Positions 1 through 9,179 are shown, numbered from the stretch's first letter. The stretch: 64,000 nucleotides of DNA from Candidatus Thiodiazotropha sp. 'RUGA' (GCA_016842065.1 JAEPDS010000023.1:1-64000), one strand, 5' to 3'. The notes: generated by a model not told the origin, from the letters alone. Translations and numbers: made by a program.

Positions 1-2
1 CC

Positions 3-992
3 TATCAACAGGCTTACCGGGATACCCTAAAGCAACTCGAAACAGATGGGATTGAGTTTGTCGAGATTGATTATCAGCCCTTTGCCGAAGCAGCCAGACT
101 GCTCTATGAAGGGCCCTGGGTGGCAGAGCGTTATCTGGCAACCCAGCCTTTGATCGATGACAACCCGCAAGCGTTGTACCCGGTGGTGCGGGAGATCATC
201 GAACCCGGTAAGTCTCTACAGGCCAGCAGCCTGTTCGAAGCACAATACAGATTGAGCGGATTGAAGGCGATCTGTGATCGACAACTGGTCGCGGTCGACT
301 GTCTCCTGACACCCACAGCAGGCACCTGCTTTACCATCGAGCAGATGTTGCAAGAGCCGATTCTGCGTAACAGTCAGTTGGGTTACTACACCAACTTTAT
401 GAATCTGCTGGATCTGGCTTCAGTAGCCGTGCCGACGCAGATGACAGCTGCCGGTCTGCCTTTCGGTGTTACGCTGGTCGGTGATGTATTTACAGACCGG
501 GCCCTGCTCTCCATTGCGAAACGGATACACCGTCAGTTTAAACTGAAACTCGGAGCCTCCCAGTATGAGCTTCAATCCGGATCTCAATCATCCGTGGGTA
601 ATAACAGTGAGATCGACGTTGTCGTCTGTGGCGCCCATCTGCAGGGCCTGCCACTCAACTGGCAGTTAACCGAACGTGGCGCCACACTGAAAGCGAAAAC
701 CGAAACAGCCCCGATCTACAGAATGTACGCCTTGCCAGGCGGCCCCCCCGAAAGACCCGGATTGATACTGGATGAAGCAGCGGGCGAGGCGATCGAAGTC
801 GAAGTCTGGTCGATGCCACAGACTCAGTTCGGCAGTTTCGTTGCCGCCATTCCGTCGCCACTCGGCATTGGTAAGTTGCAACTTGCCGATGGCAGCGAGG
901 CCAGCGGTTTCATCTGTGAACCCTATGCGATTTCCAAGGCAGAAGAGATTACCGGTTATGGCGGATGGAAGGCTTATCTGAACAGGCCCTAA
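3..992 (+). CDS. atzF: allophanate hydrolase, C-terminal part (truncated by window edge)
   Basis: The reading frame is open from base 3, so the start lies outside the window; the first internal GTG is at 120 and is not a true start. The visible protein is the end of an amidase-signature hydrolase (a PTAGTCFTIEQ-like segment, then VPTQMTAAGLPFGVTLVG) followed by the roughly 130-residue C-terminal domain typical of allophanate hydrolases (VVVCGAHLQGLPLNWQL to the GYGGWKAYL end). Family knowledge: the enzyme splits allophanate to ammonia and CO2 as the second step of the urea amidolyase route, in the cytoplasm. Urea carboxylase genes would be expected to the left but cannot be seen. The domain order makes AtzF a confident call; another amidase is unlikely because of the C-terminal domain. 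Confidence 0.88.
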   Translation, partial: YQQAYRDTLKQLETDGIEFVEIDYQPFAEAARLLYEGPWVAERYLATQPLIDDNPQALYPVVREIIEPGKSLQASSLFEAQYRLSGLKAICDRQLVAVDCLLTPTAGTCFTIEQMLQEPILRNSQLGYYTNFMNLLDLASVAVPTQMTAAGLPFGVTLVGDVFTDRALLSIAKRIHRQFKLKLGASQYELQSGSQSSVGNNSEIDVVVCGAHLQGLPLNWQLTERGATLKAKTETAPIYRMYALPGGPPERPGLILDEAAGEAIEVEVWSMPQTQFGSFVAAIPSPLGIGKLQLADGSEASGFICEPYAISKAEEITGYGGWKAYLNRP

Positions 993-1077
993 GACAAGTT
1001 ATCCAACAAGGATCGATTAGTGAGAATTTGCGGTGCTTAGCGTTAATTTGCGGCTAATAATCAACACCTAACAGCAG

Positions 1078-1959
1078 CTACCCCTCAACCACCGCTTCCC
1101 GCAGCAGATCAGCAAACGCCTGAGCTGCCGGTGAGAGGGTGCTGCCACGCCGGGCGATCACCGCCAGCTCTCTCTCGACTTTGAAATCCCTGACCTCGAT
1201 CTCAGCCACATCCTCCAGGCTGTCCACTCCGAGTTGACTGACGAAGGCCAGATTGCCGGTGGTGGCCACCATCCTCAGGATGGCGGGGATCGACCGAAGT
1301 TCCATCACCACATTCATCTCGACGCCTGCATCCCGCAGGGTGGCATCGATGATCTGGCGCACCGCGGTATCCGCTTCAAAGCCGACAAAGGAGATGCCAT
1401 CCAACGCGCTGGCGCTGATGCGGCGCTTTTTCGCCAGTGGGTGCTGCTTCGGTCCGACCAGCACGATCCGGTCGGTGAGCAGAGGCCAGACTTTGAGCTC
1501 CCGGTTTTTCACCGGCATGGTCACCAACCCCAGTTCCAGGCGGCCATTGATCACATCCTCGGCTACCTCATTACTGCCGGCCTCTTTCAACTGAAACTTC
1601 ACGGCCGGATGGCTACCCTGAAAGGAGGCGATTGCCTTCGGCAGGAGAAATGAGACAGCGGTGGCACCACCGCCGATTCTCACCGTGCCTCCTTCGAGAC
1701 CCTGATGGGCTCTGACCTGATCCCGCAGATGATCGTATCGGGCGATCAGGATGCGGGCCTCACTCTCCACCAGGCGGCCGATCTCGGTCAGCTGCACCCC
1801 CTTGCGACCGCGGGAGAACAGCGCTGCGCCAAAATAGTCCTCCAGTTGTTGTAACCGGCGGGAGAGGGCTGGCTGGGTGAGACCGATCCGGTCGGCCGCT
1901 TCGGTGATCGATCCGGTATCGGCAATTGCCACCAGAGAACGCATCAATAACAGGTCCAT
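1078..1959 (-). CDS. LysR-family transcriptional regulator
   Basis: A 293-residue protein with an N-terminal winged helix-turn-helix (LLLMRSLVAIADTGSITEAA, then LTQPALSRRLQQLED) and a LysR substrate-binding domain from about residue 85. I chose the ATG at 1959, preceded by a GGAAAGAG-like ribosome site, over the TTG at 1983. It reads away from acnB across a roughly 280-base divergent intergenic region, the usual arrangement for a LysR protein controlling its neighbour, so acnB is a candidate target; this is inference. The effector is unknown. The gene also lies convergent to the allophanate hydrolase gene, with about 85 bases between stops. Confidence 0.9.
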   Translation of the reverse strand: MDLLLMRSLVAIADTGSITEAADRIGLTQPALSRRLQQLEDYFGAALFSRGRKGVQLTEIGRLVESEARILIARYDHLRDQVRAHQGLEGGTVRIGGGATAVSFLLPKAIASFQGSHPAVKFQLKEAGSNEVAEDVINGRLELGLVTMPVKNRELKVWPLLTDRIVLVGPKQHPLAKKRRISASALDGISFVGFEADTAVRQIIDATLRDAGVEMNVVMELRSIPAILRMVATTGNLAFVSQLGVDSLEDVAEIEVRDFKVERELAVIARRGSTLSPAAQAFADLLREAVVEG

Positions 1960-2240
1960 AAAGGCTCTTTCCAGACGATGCAATCATTGGGTGCAACAGC
2001 TTGTGTGGTGTCACGCCGATGGGTGAGGGCAGAGATATCCAACCGCATAATCCTATGATGAAGAGGGCATGGCAGAATTATAGCATGCAAAATATTTATA
2101 CAATACATGCGAACAATCAATTATACGTATGTTAGGTGGTCTGATATCGTGCCCAACATTATCCGGTTGCCTATCCGGATCGATTACCATCGGACAACGG
2201 GCAAGACTGGCCGTTGATCCCCGAACCGAGGAGACAGAGT

Positions 2241-4844
2241 ATGCTCGAAGCCTACCGTCAACATGTTGCAGAACGTGCCGAACAAGGTATCCCCCCACTG
2301 CCCCTGAATGCACAGCAGGTCGCCGATCTGGTTGAACTGTTGAAAAGCCCACCGGCGGGAGAGGAGGAGACCCTGCTCGATCTTCTGACCAACCGGGTGC
2401 CACCAGGTGTTGACGATGCAGCTTACGTCAAAGCGGGTTTCCTGGCCGCCGTGGCCAAGGGTGAGGCGGCGAGTCCTCTGGTGGACAAGGCTAAGGCGGT
2501 GGAGCTGTTGGGCACCATGCTGGGCGGCTACAACATCCAGCCGCTGATCGAACTGATGGATGACGCCGAGCTGGGCGAGCTGGCTGCCGAGCAGCTGAAA
2601 TTCACCTTGCTGATGTTCGATGCCTTCCACGATGTGAAGGAGAAGGCGGACGCGGGTAATGCCAACGCCAAGGCGGTGATGAACTCCTGGGCGGAGGCCG
2701 AGTGGTTCAAGCGCAAGCCCGATGTACCGGAAGAGATCAAACTCACCGTATTCAAGGTTACCGGCGAGACCAACACCGATGACCTGTCACCGGCACAGGA
2801 TGCCTGGTCGCGTCCCGACATTCCACTGCACGCCCTGGCGATGCTGAAGAACGAACGTGAAGGCATCAAGCCGGATGAGCAGGGCAAGATCGGACCCATA
2901 GTCGAACTCAATGCACTCAAGGAGAAGGGGCTACCCCTGGTCTATGTGGGCGATGTTGTGGGTACCGGCTCCTCGCGTAAGTCGGCCACCAATTCAGTGC
3001 TCTGGCACATGGGTGACGATATCCCCTTCGTTCCCAACAAACGTCAGGGTGGTGTTGTCCTGGGCGGCAAGATCGCCCCGATCTTCTTCAATACCGTAGA
3101 GGATTCTGGCGCCCTGCCTATTGAGTGCCCGGTGGAGAAGCTCGCCATGGGTGACGTGATTGTGGTCAAGCCCTATGAGGGCAAGATCGAAACGGATTCC
3201 GGCGAACTGCTCTCCGAATTCAACCTGAAAACCGAGGTGCTGCTGGACGAGGCGAAGGCGGGCGGTCGTATCCCTCTGATCATCGGACGTTCTCTGACTG
3301 AGCGGGCAAGGGAAGCGCTGGGTCTGGGTGCCACAGAGCTGTTTCGTCGTCCAGTCGATCCGCAAGATTCCGGCAAGGGTTTCACCCTGGCGCAGAAGAT
3401 GGTGGGTAAGGCCTGCGGGGTGGAGGGTATCCGCCCCGGCACCTACTGTGAGCCGCGCATGAGCACGGTCGGTTCCCAGGACACCACCGGCCCGATGACC
3501 CGTGACGAACTGAAAGAGCTGGCCTGTCTCGGCTTCAGTGCCGACCTGGTGATGCAGTCCTTTTGTCATACTGCGGCTTATCCAAAGCCGGTGGACATCA
3601 ACACCCAGCACACTCTGCCAGACTTCATCCAGAATCGTGGTGGTGTCTCCCTGCGTCCCGGTGACGGCATCATCCACTCCTGGCTCAACCGCATGTTGCT
3701 GCCCGATCAGGTGGGTACCGGTGGCGACTCCCACACCCGTTTCCCGCTGGGCATCTCTTTCCCGGCCGGTTCCGGCCTGGTTGCCTTCGGCGCGGCTCTG
3801 GGTGTAATCCCGCTGGATATGCCCGAATCGGTACTGGTGAAGTTCACCGGTGAGATGCAGCCCGGCATCACCCTGCGTGATCTGGTCAACGCTATTCCCT
3901 ACGCCGCCCTGCAGCGGGGTCTGCTGACGGTGGAGAAGAAGGGCAAAAAGAACATCTATAACGGTCGCATCCTGGAGATCCAGGGACTACCCGATCTGAC
4001 TGTCGAGCAGGCCTTCGAACTCTCCGATGCTTCGGCCGAGCGTTCCGCCGGTGGCTGTACCATCGAGCTGTCGGATGCGTCTGTCGCCGAATACCTGCGC
4101 TCCAACATCACCATGTTGCGCTGGATGATCGACAACGGCTACGAGGATGCCCGTACCCTGGAGCGTCGCGCCCGGGCAATGGAAGAGTGGCTGGAGAACC
4201 CAAGCCTGATGCGTGCCGATGCGGATGCGGAGTATGCAGAAGTCATCGAAATCAACATGTCCGAGATCAAAGAGCCTCTGCTGGCATGCCCCAACGATCC
4301 GGACGATGTGAAACCGCTGTCGGAGATCGCCGGCACCAAGATCGACGAAGTCTTCATCGGCTCCTGCATGACCAACATCGGTCACTTCCGTGCCACCGCC
4401 AAGCTGTTGGAGGCCTCTGGTGAGTCTATCCCGACCCGCCTCTGGTTGGCGCCACCCACCAAGATGGATGAGCAGCAGCTGATGGAGGAGGGTGTCTACA
4501 ACGTCTACGCCAGCGCCGGTGCCCGCACTGAGATGCCCGGCTGTTCACTCTGTATGGGTAACCAGGCGCGTATCGCCGCAGGCTCCACCGCGGTTTCCAC
4601 CTCAACCCGTAACTTCCCCAACCGTCTGGGGCAGGGCTCTGACGTCTTCCTCTCCTCCGCAGAGCTGGCCGCAGTGGCTGCGGTGATGGGCAAGCTGCCG
4701 ACGGTGGAAGAGTACATGGCCTACGCCACCAAGATCGACTCCATGGCGCCGGAGATCTACAAGTATCTCAACTTCGACAAGATGGGTGAGTATGTGGAAT
4801 CCGCCAAGCGGGGGCAGGAGATTGCGGTCAAATTGATTGCTTGA
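2241..4844 (+). CDS. acnB: aconitate hydratase B
   Basis: A protein of 867 residues, almost the length of E. coli AcnB (865). It has the B-type order: N-terminal HEAT-like domain ([16 protein letters not shown]), the swivel domain moved to the front ([21 protein letters not shown]), then the catalytic core. Iron-sulfur ligands are visible as Cys709 (IGSCMTN) and Cys768/Cys771 ([11 protein letters not shown]). It interconverts citrate and isocitrate through cis-aconitate in the TCA cycle and could act as an iron-responsive RNA binder like other AcnB proteins. The ATG at 2241 follows GAGGAGA by 7 bases; an upstream in-frame TTG at 2214 is rejected. Two degraded copies of its 3' end occur at about 6.9-7.3 kb and 13.9 kb. 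Confidence 0.97.
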   Translation: MLEAYRQHVAERAEQGIPPLPLNAQQVADLVELLKSPPAGEEETLLDLLTNRVPPGVDDAAYVKAGFLAAVAKGEAASPLVDKAKAVELLGTMLGGYNIQPLIELMDDAELGELAAEQLKFTLLMFDAFHDVKEKADAGNANAKAVMNSWAEAEWFKRKPDVPEEIKLTVFKVTGETNTDDLSPAQDAWSRPDIPLHALAMLKNEREGIKPDEQGKIGPIVELNALKEKGLPLVYVGDVVGTGSSRKSATNSVLWHMGDDIPFVPNKRQGGVVLGGKIAPIFFNTVEDSGALPIECPVEKLAMGDVIVVKPYEGKIETDSGELLSEFNLKTEVLLDEAKAGGRIPLIIGRSLTERAREALGLGATELFRRPVDPQDSGKGFTLAQKMVGKACGVEGIRPGTYCEPRMSTVGSQDTTGPMTRDELKELACLGFSADLVMQSFCHTAAYPKPVDINTQHTLPDFIQNRGGVSLRPGDGIIHSWLNRMLLPDQVGTGGDSHTRFPLGISFPAGSGLVAFGAALGVIPLDMPESVLVKFTGEMQPGITLRDLVNAIPYAALQRGLLTVEKKGKKNIYNGRILEIQGLPDLTVEQAFELSDASAERSAGGCTIELSDASVAEYLRSNITMLRWMIDNGYEDARTLERRARAMEEWLENPSLMRADADAEYAEVIEINMSEIKEPLLACPNDPDDVKPLSEIAGTKIDEVFIGSCMTNIGHFRATAKLLEASGESIPTRLWLAPPTKMDEQQLMEEGVYNVYASAGARTEMPGCSLCMGNQARIAAGSTAVSTSTRNFPNRLGQGSDVFLSSAELAAVAAVMGKLPTVEEYMAYATKIDSMAPEIYKYLNFDKMGEYVESAKRGQEIAVKLIA

Positions 4845-4861
4845 TTCATAAAGCCGTAGAA

Positions 4862-4896
4862 AGCCGCCCGGAGTAGAGCTTCGGGCGGCTTTTCTT
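4862..4896 (+). terminator. rho-independent terminator of acnB
   Basis: An inverted repeat AGCCGCCCG / CGGGCGGCT (4862-4870 with 4882-4890) separated by 11 bases and followed by a T-rich run, 18 bases after the acnB stop. A mutated copy of the same hairpin occurs at 7329-7365 behind the acnB relic. Confidence 0.9.
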
Positions 4897-5099
4897 ATTG
4901 GCCGTATTGGCAGAGTCATATGTCTACGAGTGGAAATGTCAGCTGTAGTTTCTGTCGTCTCTGCATATTGTGAGATTGCACTCTAAAAAGGCTCTTTAAG
5001 GATTATGTTTACCCTCAAATGTCTATGTCCTTGATTACAAGACCAGATCCCGCTCTCCGCAGCATACAGCAGCAGGATAGGCTGTCTTAAGCGAGTTAT

Positions 5100-5258
5100 C
5101 TAAAGCAGAGTGAAGTGTCAGAAAGGCAGTGGAAGGGGGCGTATTCAGATGGAAATCTAGGGGGGTGAATAGATTGAGGCCGGATAGATGGATAATTCTG
5201 GTACATACAGCCTCCAATTTTTCGCCTTGATATGCAGGGGGGGTGCTTTTATATGACC
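5100..5258. repeat. dispersed degenerate repeat A, copy 1
   Basis: The 367-base gap between the acnB terminator and the DUF1566 gene contains no gene I can support. It holds a copy of an imperfect dispersed element with three landmarks: GGCAGTGGAAGGGGG, then GGGTGAATAGATTGAGGCCG, then GCCTTGATATGCAGGGGGG. Related copies, with some landmarks more decayed, lie near 8.1, 15.1, 19.2 and 26.2 kb. A 103-codon minus-strand frame through it is judged spurious because it is mostly repeat. Boundaries are approximate. Confidence 0.5.
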
Positions 5259-5263
5259 CATCT

Positions 5264-6289
5264 CTAGAACGCCCTAATGGCGCGAACACCGGTAGCAAAA
5301 AGCTTATCGCAAAGATGCGGGCCGCCGTAGATCGTGCAAAAGACAAGACCTGAATCGACCTCAGTGGAACTGAGGTAAAAATCCTCGATTAAGCCCCCAA
5401 CAACCCCTGGATTCGAAAACAACTCGAGTAGTTCGTCTTCTGACGGGAGATACCAGTCGGAATATCCATTCAGAGTGTAAGCATCCGCCAATCGAGCGGC
5501 GATGCCAGAAGTTGCGCAACCGGCGATAATATCGTTGGTATTCTGACTCCCCGTACCAATTGCAGTTGCGTCGGCTCCCGTTATGCTTGTCCCCAGGCAG
5601 CCCCATGGAGAAATCGGCAGGTCTGCCGGTGCCGCTTCGAGGCCATTCGTACCGCCATCGGTAACATAAAACACGATGCCGCCGGCAGGACCTCTTTGAC
5701 CAATCGAATAAGTATTGATTACCTGTTGCCAAACAGCCGCACCGGCGGTACTGTCGAGCAGGATATAGGCTTGGTTCAATACCGTGTCGATCCACACCGA
5801 ACCGACTGAATAACCGTAGTTGATATCGTCATCAGTGGTCGGAGCTGTGGTCGCTGTATAGTTCACCCTGATGTTTTCGACATTTTCCAGACCGACTTGT
5901 GCTTTGCTTACCGCATGGGGATTGCCCCAGTCGGCGAGGTGCGCAGCGAGCGCAGGTTCCAGCGTCGAAATTCTGGCATCGATGGCGGAGATGTTAGCGG
6001 TATTTGCATTGATATTGGCATCATTGCTGGTTGTGTTGGTCACCGCCAGGTCGGCCTGCAGCGTAATGATGGTGGCGGCCTGGTCGGTCACGGTGGTTTG
6101 CAGGGTTGCAAGGGCGGTTTCCAGTGCCGCGATCCTGGAATCATTGTCGTTGACCGCCGATTTTATATTGTCCAGTGTCGAGGCGCTGAGCGTATCACCG
6201 GTGGCATAGCTATCGGTGATCGAATCAGGGTATGCCAGTGGTGCTACTGAGAACAATCCAATGATTGAGGCAATTTTTAGGTACTTCAT
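5264..6289 (-). CDS. secreted coiled-coil protein with C-terminal DUF1566 (Lcl-like) domain
   Basis: A 341-residue protein with a signal peptide (MKYLKIASIIGLFSVAPLAYP), a heptad-rich stretch at about residues 40-130 (repeated IAALETALATLQ- and ISTLEPAL-like units) and a C-terminal region typical of DUF1566: GPAGGIVFYVTDGG, WYLPSEDELLELF and a FYLSSTE segment. Family knowledge: this domain is found in secreted or surface proteins, often with lectin-like suggestions but no established reaction. A ribosome site (GGGAAG) precedes the ATG at 6289. A fragment of this gene's 5' part recurs at 6708-6762. No enzymatic role can be assigned. Confidence 0.8.
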   Translation of the reverse strand: MKYLKIASIIGLFSVAPLAYPDSITDSYATGDTLSASTLDNIKSAVNDNDSRIAALETALATLQTTVTDQAATIITLQADLAVTNTTSNDANINANTANISAIDARISTLEPALAAHLADWGNPHAVSKAQVGLENVENIRVNYTATTAPTTDDDINYGYSVGSVWIDTVLNQAYILLDSTAGAAVWQQVINTYSIGQRGPAGGIVFYVTDGGTNGLEAAPADLPISPWGCLGTSITGADATAIGTGSQNTNDIIAGCATSGIAARLADAYTLNGYSDWYLPSEDELLELFSNPGVVGGLIEDFYLSSTEVDSGLVFCTIYGGPHLCDKLFATGVRAIRAF

Positions 6290-6324
6290 AACACTTCCCG
6301 GTATCTGTATTTATCGAGTGTCGA

Positions 6325-6486
6325 TTAAAGCTTGCAATCGCCAATGGTTGACGAGCCAATAACGCAGTTGCTATTGATATCGGCATCAGGATCGGAACCA
6401 CCGCCGTCACCACATGCGCTTAAGGCCAGGGCAATAGATGTCAGTATGAGAAATAGCAGGCTGCGTGTTTTCTTCTCTCGTTTCAT
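6325..6486 (-). CDS. small lipoprotein
   Basis: A 53-residue product beginning MKREKKTRSLLFLILTS with a lipobox ALSAC and then a short GDGGGSDPDADINSNC tail. The lysine/arginine-rich start, hydrophobic core and cysteine fit a lipoprotein signal (signal peptidase II). I chose the ATG at 6486 rather than the longer frame from 6549 because the signal peptide begins there. It lies 35 bases upstream of the DUF1566 gene on the same strand, so the two may be co-transcribed. No function can be assigned. Confidence 0.5.
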   Translation of the reverse strand: MKREKKTRSLLFLILTSIALALSACGDGGGSDPDADINSNCVIGSSTIGDCKL

Positions 6487-6707
6487 GATCTTTTTCTTTA
6501 GCCTAGCTACTGCAATGGGCGGTATTGAAATGACAACGTCATCTATCAACTATGCTGATCAAGCACCCGGAAAGTCAAACAAGCATCTCGTTAAAATTGT
6601 TAAATACGGGTTGGTAAGTTCCCTCTTACCTATACAGTTACCCCTGGGGAGTCTGGATCGTCTGATGGTATATCGAAACCTTTAGGCGCTGTATGTCCCT
6701 TGTATTC

Positions 6708-6762
6708 CCTGGAATCGTTGTCGTTGACCGCCGACTTTATACTGTCCAGTGTCGAGGGGCTG
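6708..6762 (-). pseudogene. duplicated fragment of the DUF1566 gene
   Basis: About 55 bases match the segment at 6134-6190 of the neighbouring DUF1566 gene with only a few substitutions (shared landmarks CCTGGAATC, TTGACCGCCGA and GTCCAGTGTCGAGG). It is too short to be functional. It lies about 125 bases before the acnB relic, so both pieces were probably produced by the same rearrangement of the acnB-DUF1566 neighbourhood. The remaining bases between 6550 and 6890 show no gene. Confidence 0.65.
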
Positions 6763-6889
6763 TCCTGTTTGACGACGGTGCATCTTATGATCCGGTCTAT
6801 ATGCGGGGAAACCGTTTTCCCTGCCAGGGGAGTGTGTGTGGGACAGCTGCAAACGAGTTTCCTCGATCCAGTGATGCGGATGTTACCCG

Positions 6890-7312
6890 CTGAAGGAGCT
6901 GGCCTGCCTTGTCTTCTCCGCAGACCTGGTGATGCAGTCCTTCTGTCATACCGCCGCTCATCCCAAGCCGGTGGAGATCAACTCCCAGCACACTTTGCCG
7001 GACTTCATCCAGAATCGTGGCGGTGTCTCCCTGCGTCCCGGTGACGGCATCATCCAGTCCTGGCTCAACCGCATGTTGCTGCCCGATCTGACCGTAGAGC
7101 AGGCCTTCGAACTCTCCGATGCCTCGGCCGAACTGGCGGCTGTGGCATCGGTGATGGGCAAGCTGCCGAGCGTGGAAGAGTACATGGCCTACGCCACCAA
7201 GATCGACTCCATGGCACCGGAGATCTAAAAATATCTCAACTTCCACAAGATGGGTGAGTATGTGGAATCTGCGAAACGGGGGCAGGAGATTGCAGTCAAA
7301 TTGAATGCTTGA
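6890..7312 (+). pseudogene. acnB: acnB relic with two internal deletions
   Basis: The segment aligns with the 3' half of acnB: bases equivalent to about 3509-3700, then a jump at a shared CCCGATC to the part equivalent to about 3990-4040, then a jump at GCCGA/GCAGA to the part equivalent to about 4660-4844. A stop codon (TAA for TAC) after MAPEI interrupts the end. The cluster cysteines and most of the core are lost, so no aconitase can be made. Even the terminator is copied. The reading frame 6929-7228 is therefore a deletion relic rather than a gene. Confidence 0.9.
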
Positions 7313-7328
7313 TTCATAAAGCCGTAGA

Positions 7329-7365
7329 AAGCCGCCCGCAGTAGAACTTCGGGTGGCTTTTTTTG
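7329..7365 (+). terminator. copied acnB-type terminator
   Basis: AAGCCGCCCG / CGGGTGGCTT pair (one G-U pair) and a seven-T run. It is a mutated duplicate of the acnB terminator and may still stop transcription, also serving the converging histidine-rich gene. Confidence 0.75.
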
Positions 7366-7388
7366 TCTGAGACCGCGATTTTTGACGG

Positions 7389-7580
7389 CTACTGGTTCTC
7401 CACCGTTTCAATCGGACCGTGATCATCGCAGTGGTCACCATGGGGATGACGGAGCCGGCCACTGACGCTGTAATCGGTGTGGTCGCCACGGGGAACAGCC
7501 TCATGTCCACAGCTTGGTCCATGAACATGGCTATCTTCATGATTGATCGGTTGGTAATGGTCTGGGTTTTTCTCACTCAC
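7389..7580 (-). CDS. small histidine-rich protein, probably metal-binding
   Basis: A 63-residue product rich in His, Asp and Cys with segments HVHGPSCGHEAV, RGDHTDY and HPHGDHCDDHG. Short proteins with this HGPxCGH...GDHxDY...HPHGDH pattern are found in many proteobacteria, where metal (zinc, nickel or cobalt) binding is presumed but not established. The start used here is GTG at 7580. The frame stays open upstream for 24 more codons (reading ...HGEHYDEHRLE) without an ATG, so the true start or an eroded N-terminus is uncertain. It converges on the acnB relic. Confidence 0.6.
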   Translation of the reverse strand: MSEKNPDHYQPINHEDSHVHGPSCGHEAVPRGDHTDYSVSGRLRHPHGDHCDDHGPIETVENQ

Positions 7581-7761
7581 TTCCAGGCGGTGCTCATCAT
7601 AGTGCTCACCATGCTGTTTTGTGGCGCTATAGACGGCTATCTGTCACAACTGAATATGGATTAAAATTTTACTTTAATTTCAAGCTGTTGCTGATTGATT
7701 GCGGTTGTCTTCGCCTCTGTTATTCTTATCTCATGACTGATTTTGTGATAATATTGAATCC

Positions 7762-8046
7762 ATGAAACTCTTGACTCTAGCACTCCTGCTGCTACTTGCT
7801 TCCCCATCATTCTGCTGTCCATTTCATGGTTTTTTTCTTGCTGGAGACGATGGTTTTGAGTCTGCCTCCAATGCTTCAATTGGAAATGCAAAGGGTGAAA
7901 ACTCGATATCCGCAACTGACATCAAACCGAAATCATTTTCCAAGTTTATAAACTTCAAAACTCTGTCAAAGCAACCCTCTTTCGGTACCTCACAGACTCC
8001 AGCAGACGAAAGCGCCAAGCCGAGTAACAGTTTGCAGCAAAATTAA
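7762..8046 (+). CDS. small secreted protein of unknown function
   Basis: A 94-residue frame starting MKLLTLALLLLLASPSFCC, a clear Sec or lipoprotein-type signal, followed by a polar region with no domain I recognise. There is no strong ribosome site before the ATG. It sits alone between the histidine-rich gene and a copy of repeat A. The signal peptide is the only positive evidence, so it may be a genuine small exported protein or a chance frame. Confidence 0.4.
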   Translation: MKLLTLALLLLLASPSFCCPFHGFFLAGDDGFESASNASIGNAKGENSISATDIKPKSFSKFINFKTLSKQPSFGTSQTPADESAKPSNSLQQN

Positions 8047-8049
8047 GCC

Positions 8050-8165
8050 CAGAACTGCTTACCATCATTTGATGTAGGTTATTGGTCTCTGCACAAATGT
8101 ATTGTGTCACCAGTTTTCTGCCTTGATAGGCTGGGGGGCTTTTATTCTCCCTATACTTACCCATC
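8050..8165. repeat. dispersed degenerate repeat A, copy 2
   Basis: Contains TTTTCTGCCTTGATAGGC followed by TGGGGGGCTTTTATT and CCCTATACTTA, matching copy 1 near 5.22 kb and copy 5 near 26.3 kb. The left part of the element is poorly conserved here. Limits are approximate. Confidence 0.5.
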
Positions 8166-8199
8166 AAAGGCACACCGAACTTTGTTGGACTTGTGATCG

Positions 8200-8607
8200 C
8201 TAATCAAATAAGGGTCTCATCTTTAAATCGACCTGAAGTACATGATCTATAATCCAAGACCTTAGCAGGCCAATTAAATTAAGCTCTTCCGCATCCAAGT
8301 CTTGCTCATTGTCGACGGCTATTCGGATTGACTCTTCGAGTTCTTGAATCTGTTGCAAAATATCTTGGTGGGCTCGCTTATGCTCAGAAAACCCAGCGTA
8401 GTCATGCTCAAGCATGATCTTCTCTTCAGCGGAAAAATGATCCTTCGTATAGGTTTTCAATTCACGGACTAGAAACAAAACCATCATGCCATGATTCTCA
8501 GCCCTTAGCGCAATTTCGACGCCATTGATCAGACAGATAAGAAGTTTGTGCTCATCATCGATTATCTGATTATGCACCGCCATCTCCTTTTTCCAAACAA
8601 TTGGCAT
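8200..8607 (-). CDS. bacteriohemerythrin
   Basis: A 135-residue single-domain hemerythrin. The di-iron ligands are visible in order: His in IDDEHKLL, His and Glu in KDHFSAEEKIM, two His in HKRAHQDI, and the final His/Asp pair in DHVLQVDLKM. Family knowledge: such proteins bind O2 reversibly at a non-heme di-iron site and serve oxygen storage, delivery or sensing, often in microaerophiles. The ATG at 8607 follows TAGGAG by 6 bases; a GTG one codon earlier is possible. It stands alone, with about 290 bases before the next gene. Confidence 0.92.
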   Translation of the reverse strand: MPIVWKKEMAVHNQIIDDEHKLLICLINGVEIALRAENHGMMVLFLVRELKTYTKDHFSAEEKIMLEHDYAGFSEHKRAHQDILQQIQELEESIRIAVDNEQDLDAEELNLIGLLRSWIIDHVLQVDLKMRPLFD

Positions 8608-8900
8608 CACGTACTCCTAACTGGTTCCTAGTGATAAAAAAATGACAGCTGACCCAAAACGTAACCCAGTCAGACTGCCTATTATTTTAGCTCAATCTTA
8701 TGTGATTAACAGAGTTGGATTAAGTGCATCTACGCGCGATATATCCTCTCAAGTGGATTGACTGCCACCAGTCAGATTAGCGCATCCTTCACATTTACCA
8801 CGAAGATTGAAAATACGTGGATTACCCTTCGCATGAAATTGTGTCCGGATCGTGTACAATCCTTCTGATTGCTTAAAACATCTCAAAAAGGTTGCAAAAA

Positions 8901-9155
8901 ATGGGGGAACACAAACAGAAACCGGAAAGTGGCTGGCTGGCCTGGGAAAAACAGCGTGACAGCCTCAAGAATCGATGGGTCATCGTCGTGGTGGCTTTCT
9001 GGGTGACCGCGCTGATAGCTGCAGTCATGTTCGTGGTGTACGAAAAACTGGATTTCATCCTGACATCCATCGCGCTCGGCATGATGGTATTAGGTGTATG
9101 GTTGAAGTCACGTTACCAGCAACATCTTCTCAAAGAGCCTGACAACAAGGCATAA
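8901..9155 (+). CDS. small two-helix membrane protein
   Basis: An 84-residue protein with a charged N-terminus (EHKQKPESGWLAWEKQRD) and two transmembrane helices (VIVVVAFWVTALIAAVMFVVY and a second around LTSIALGMMVLGVWL). The ATG at 8901 follows AAAAGG; a TTG at 8892 is less likely. It is 24 bases before the next frame on the same strand and probably forms a two-gene unit with it. No family recognised. Confidence 0.6.
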   Translation: MGEHKQKPESGWLAWEKQRDSLKNRWVIVVVAFWVTALIAAVMFVVYEKLDFILTSIALGMMVLGVWLKSRYQQHLLKEPDNKA

Positions 9156-9179
9156 CATCAATGGGGTTGATTGCAGTCG

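Noticed and set aside
5035-5346. A 103-codon minus-strand frame after the acnB terminator
   Set aside because: Most of it is repeat A and its right part overlaps the DUF1566 gene; the PPAYQG-type peptide shared with the 8.1 kb repeat copy reflects DNA repetition rather than a protein.
6929-7228. A 99-codon frame with aconitase-like sequence that could be called a gene
   Set aside because: It joins non-adjacent acnB blocks with stops near its end and lacks the cluster cysteines, so it is a deletion relic.
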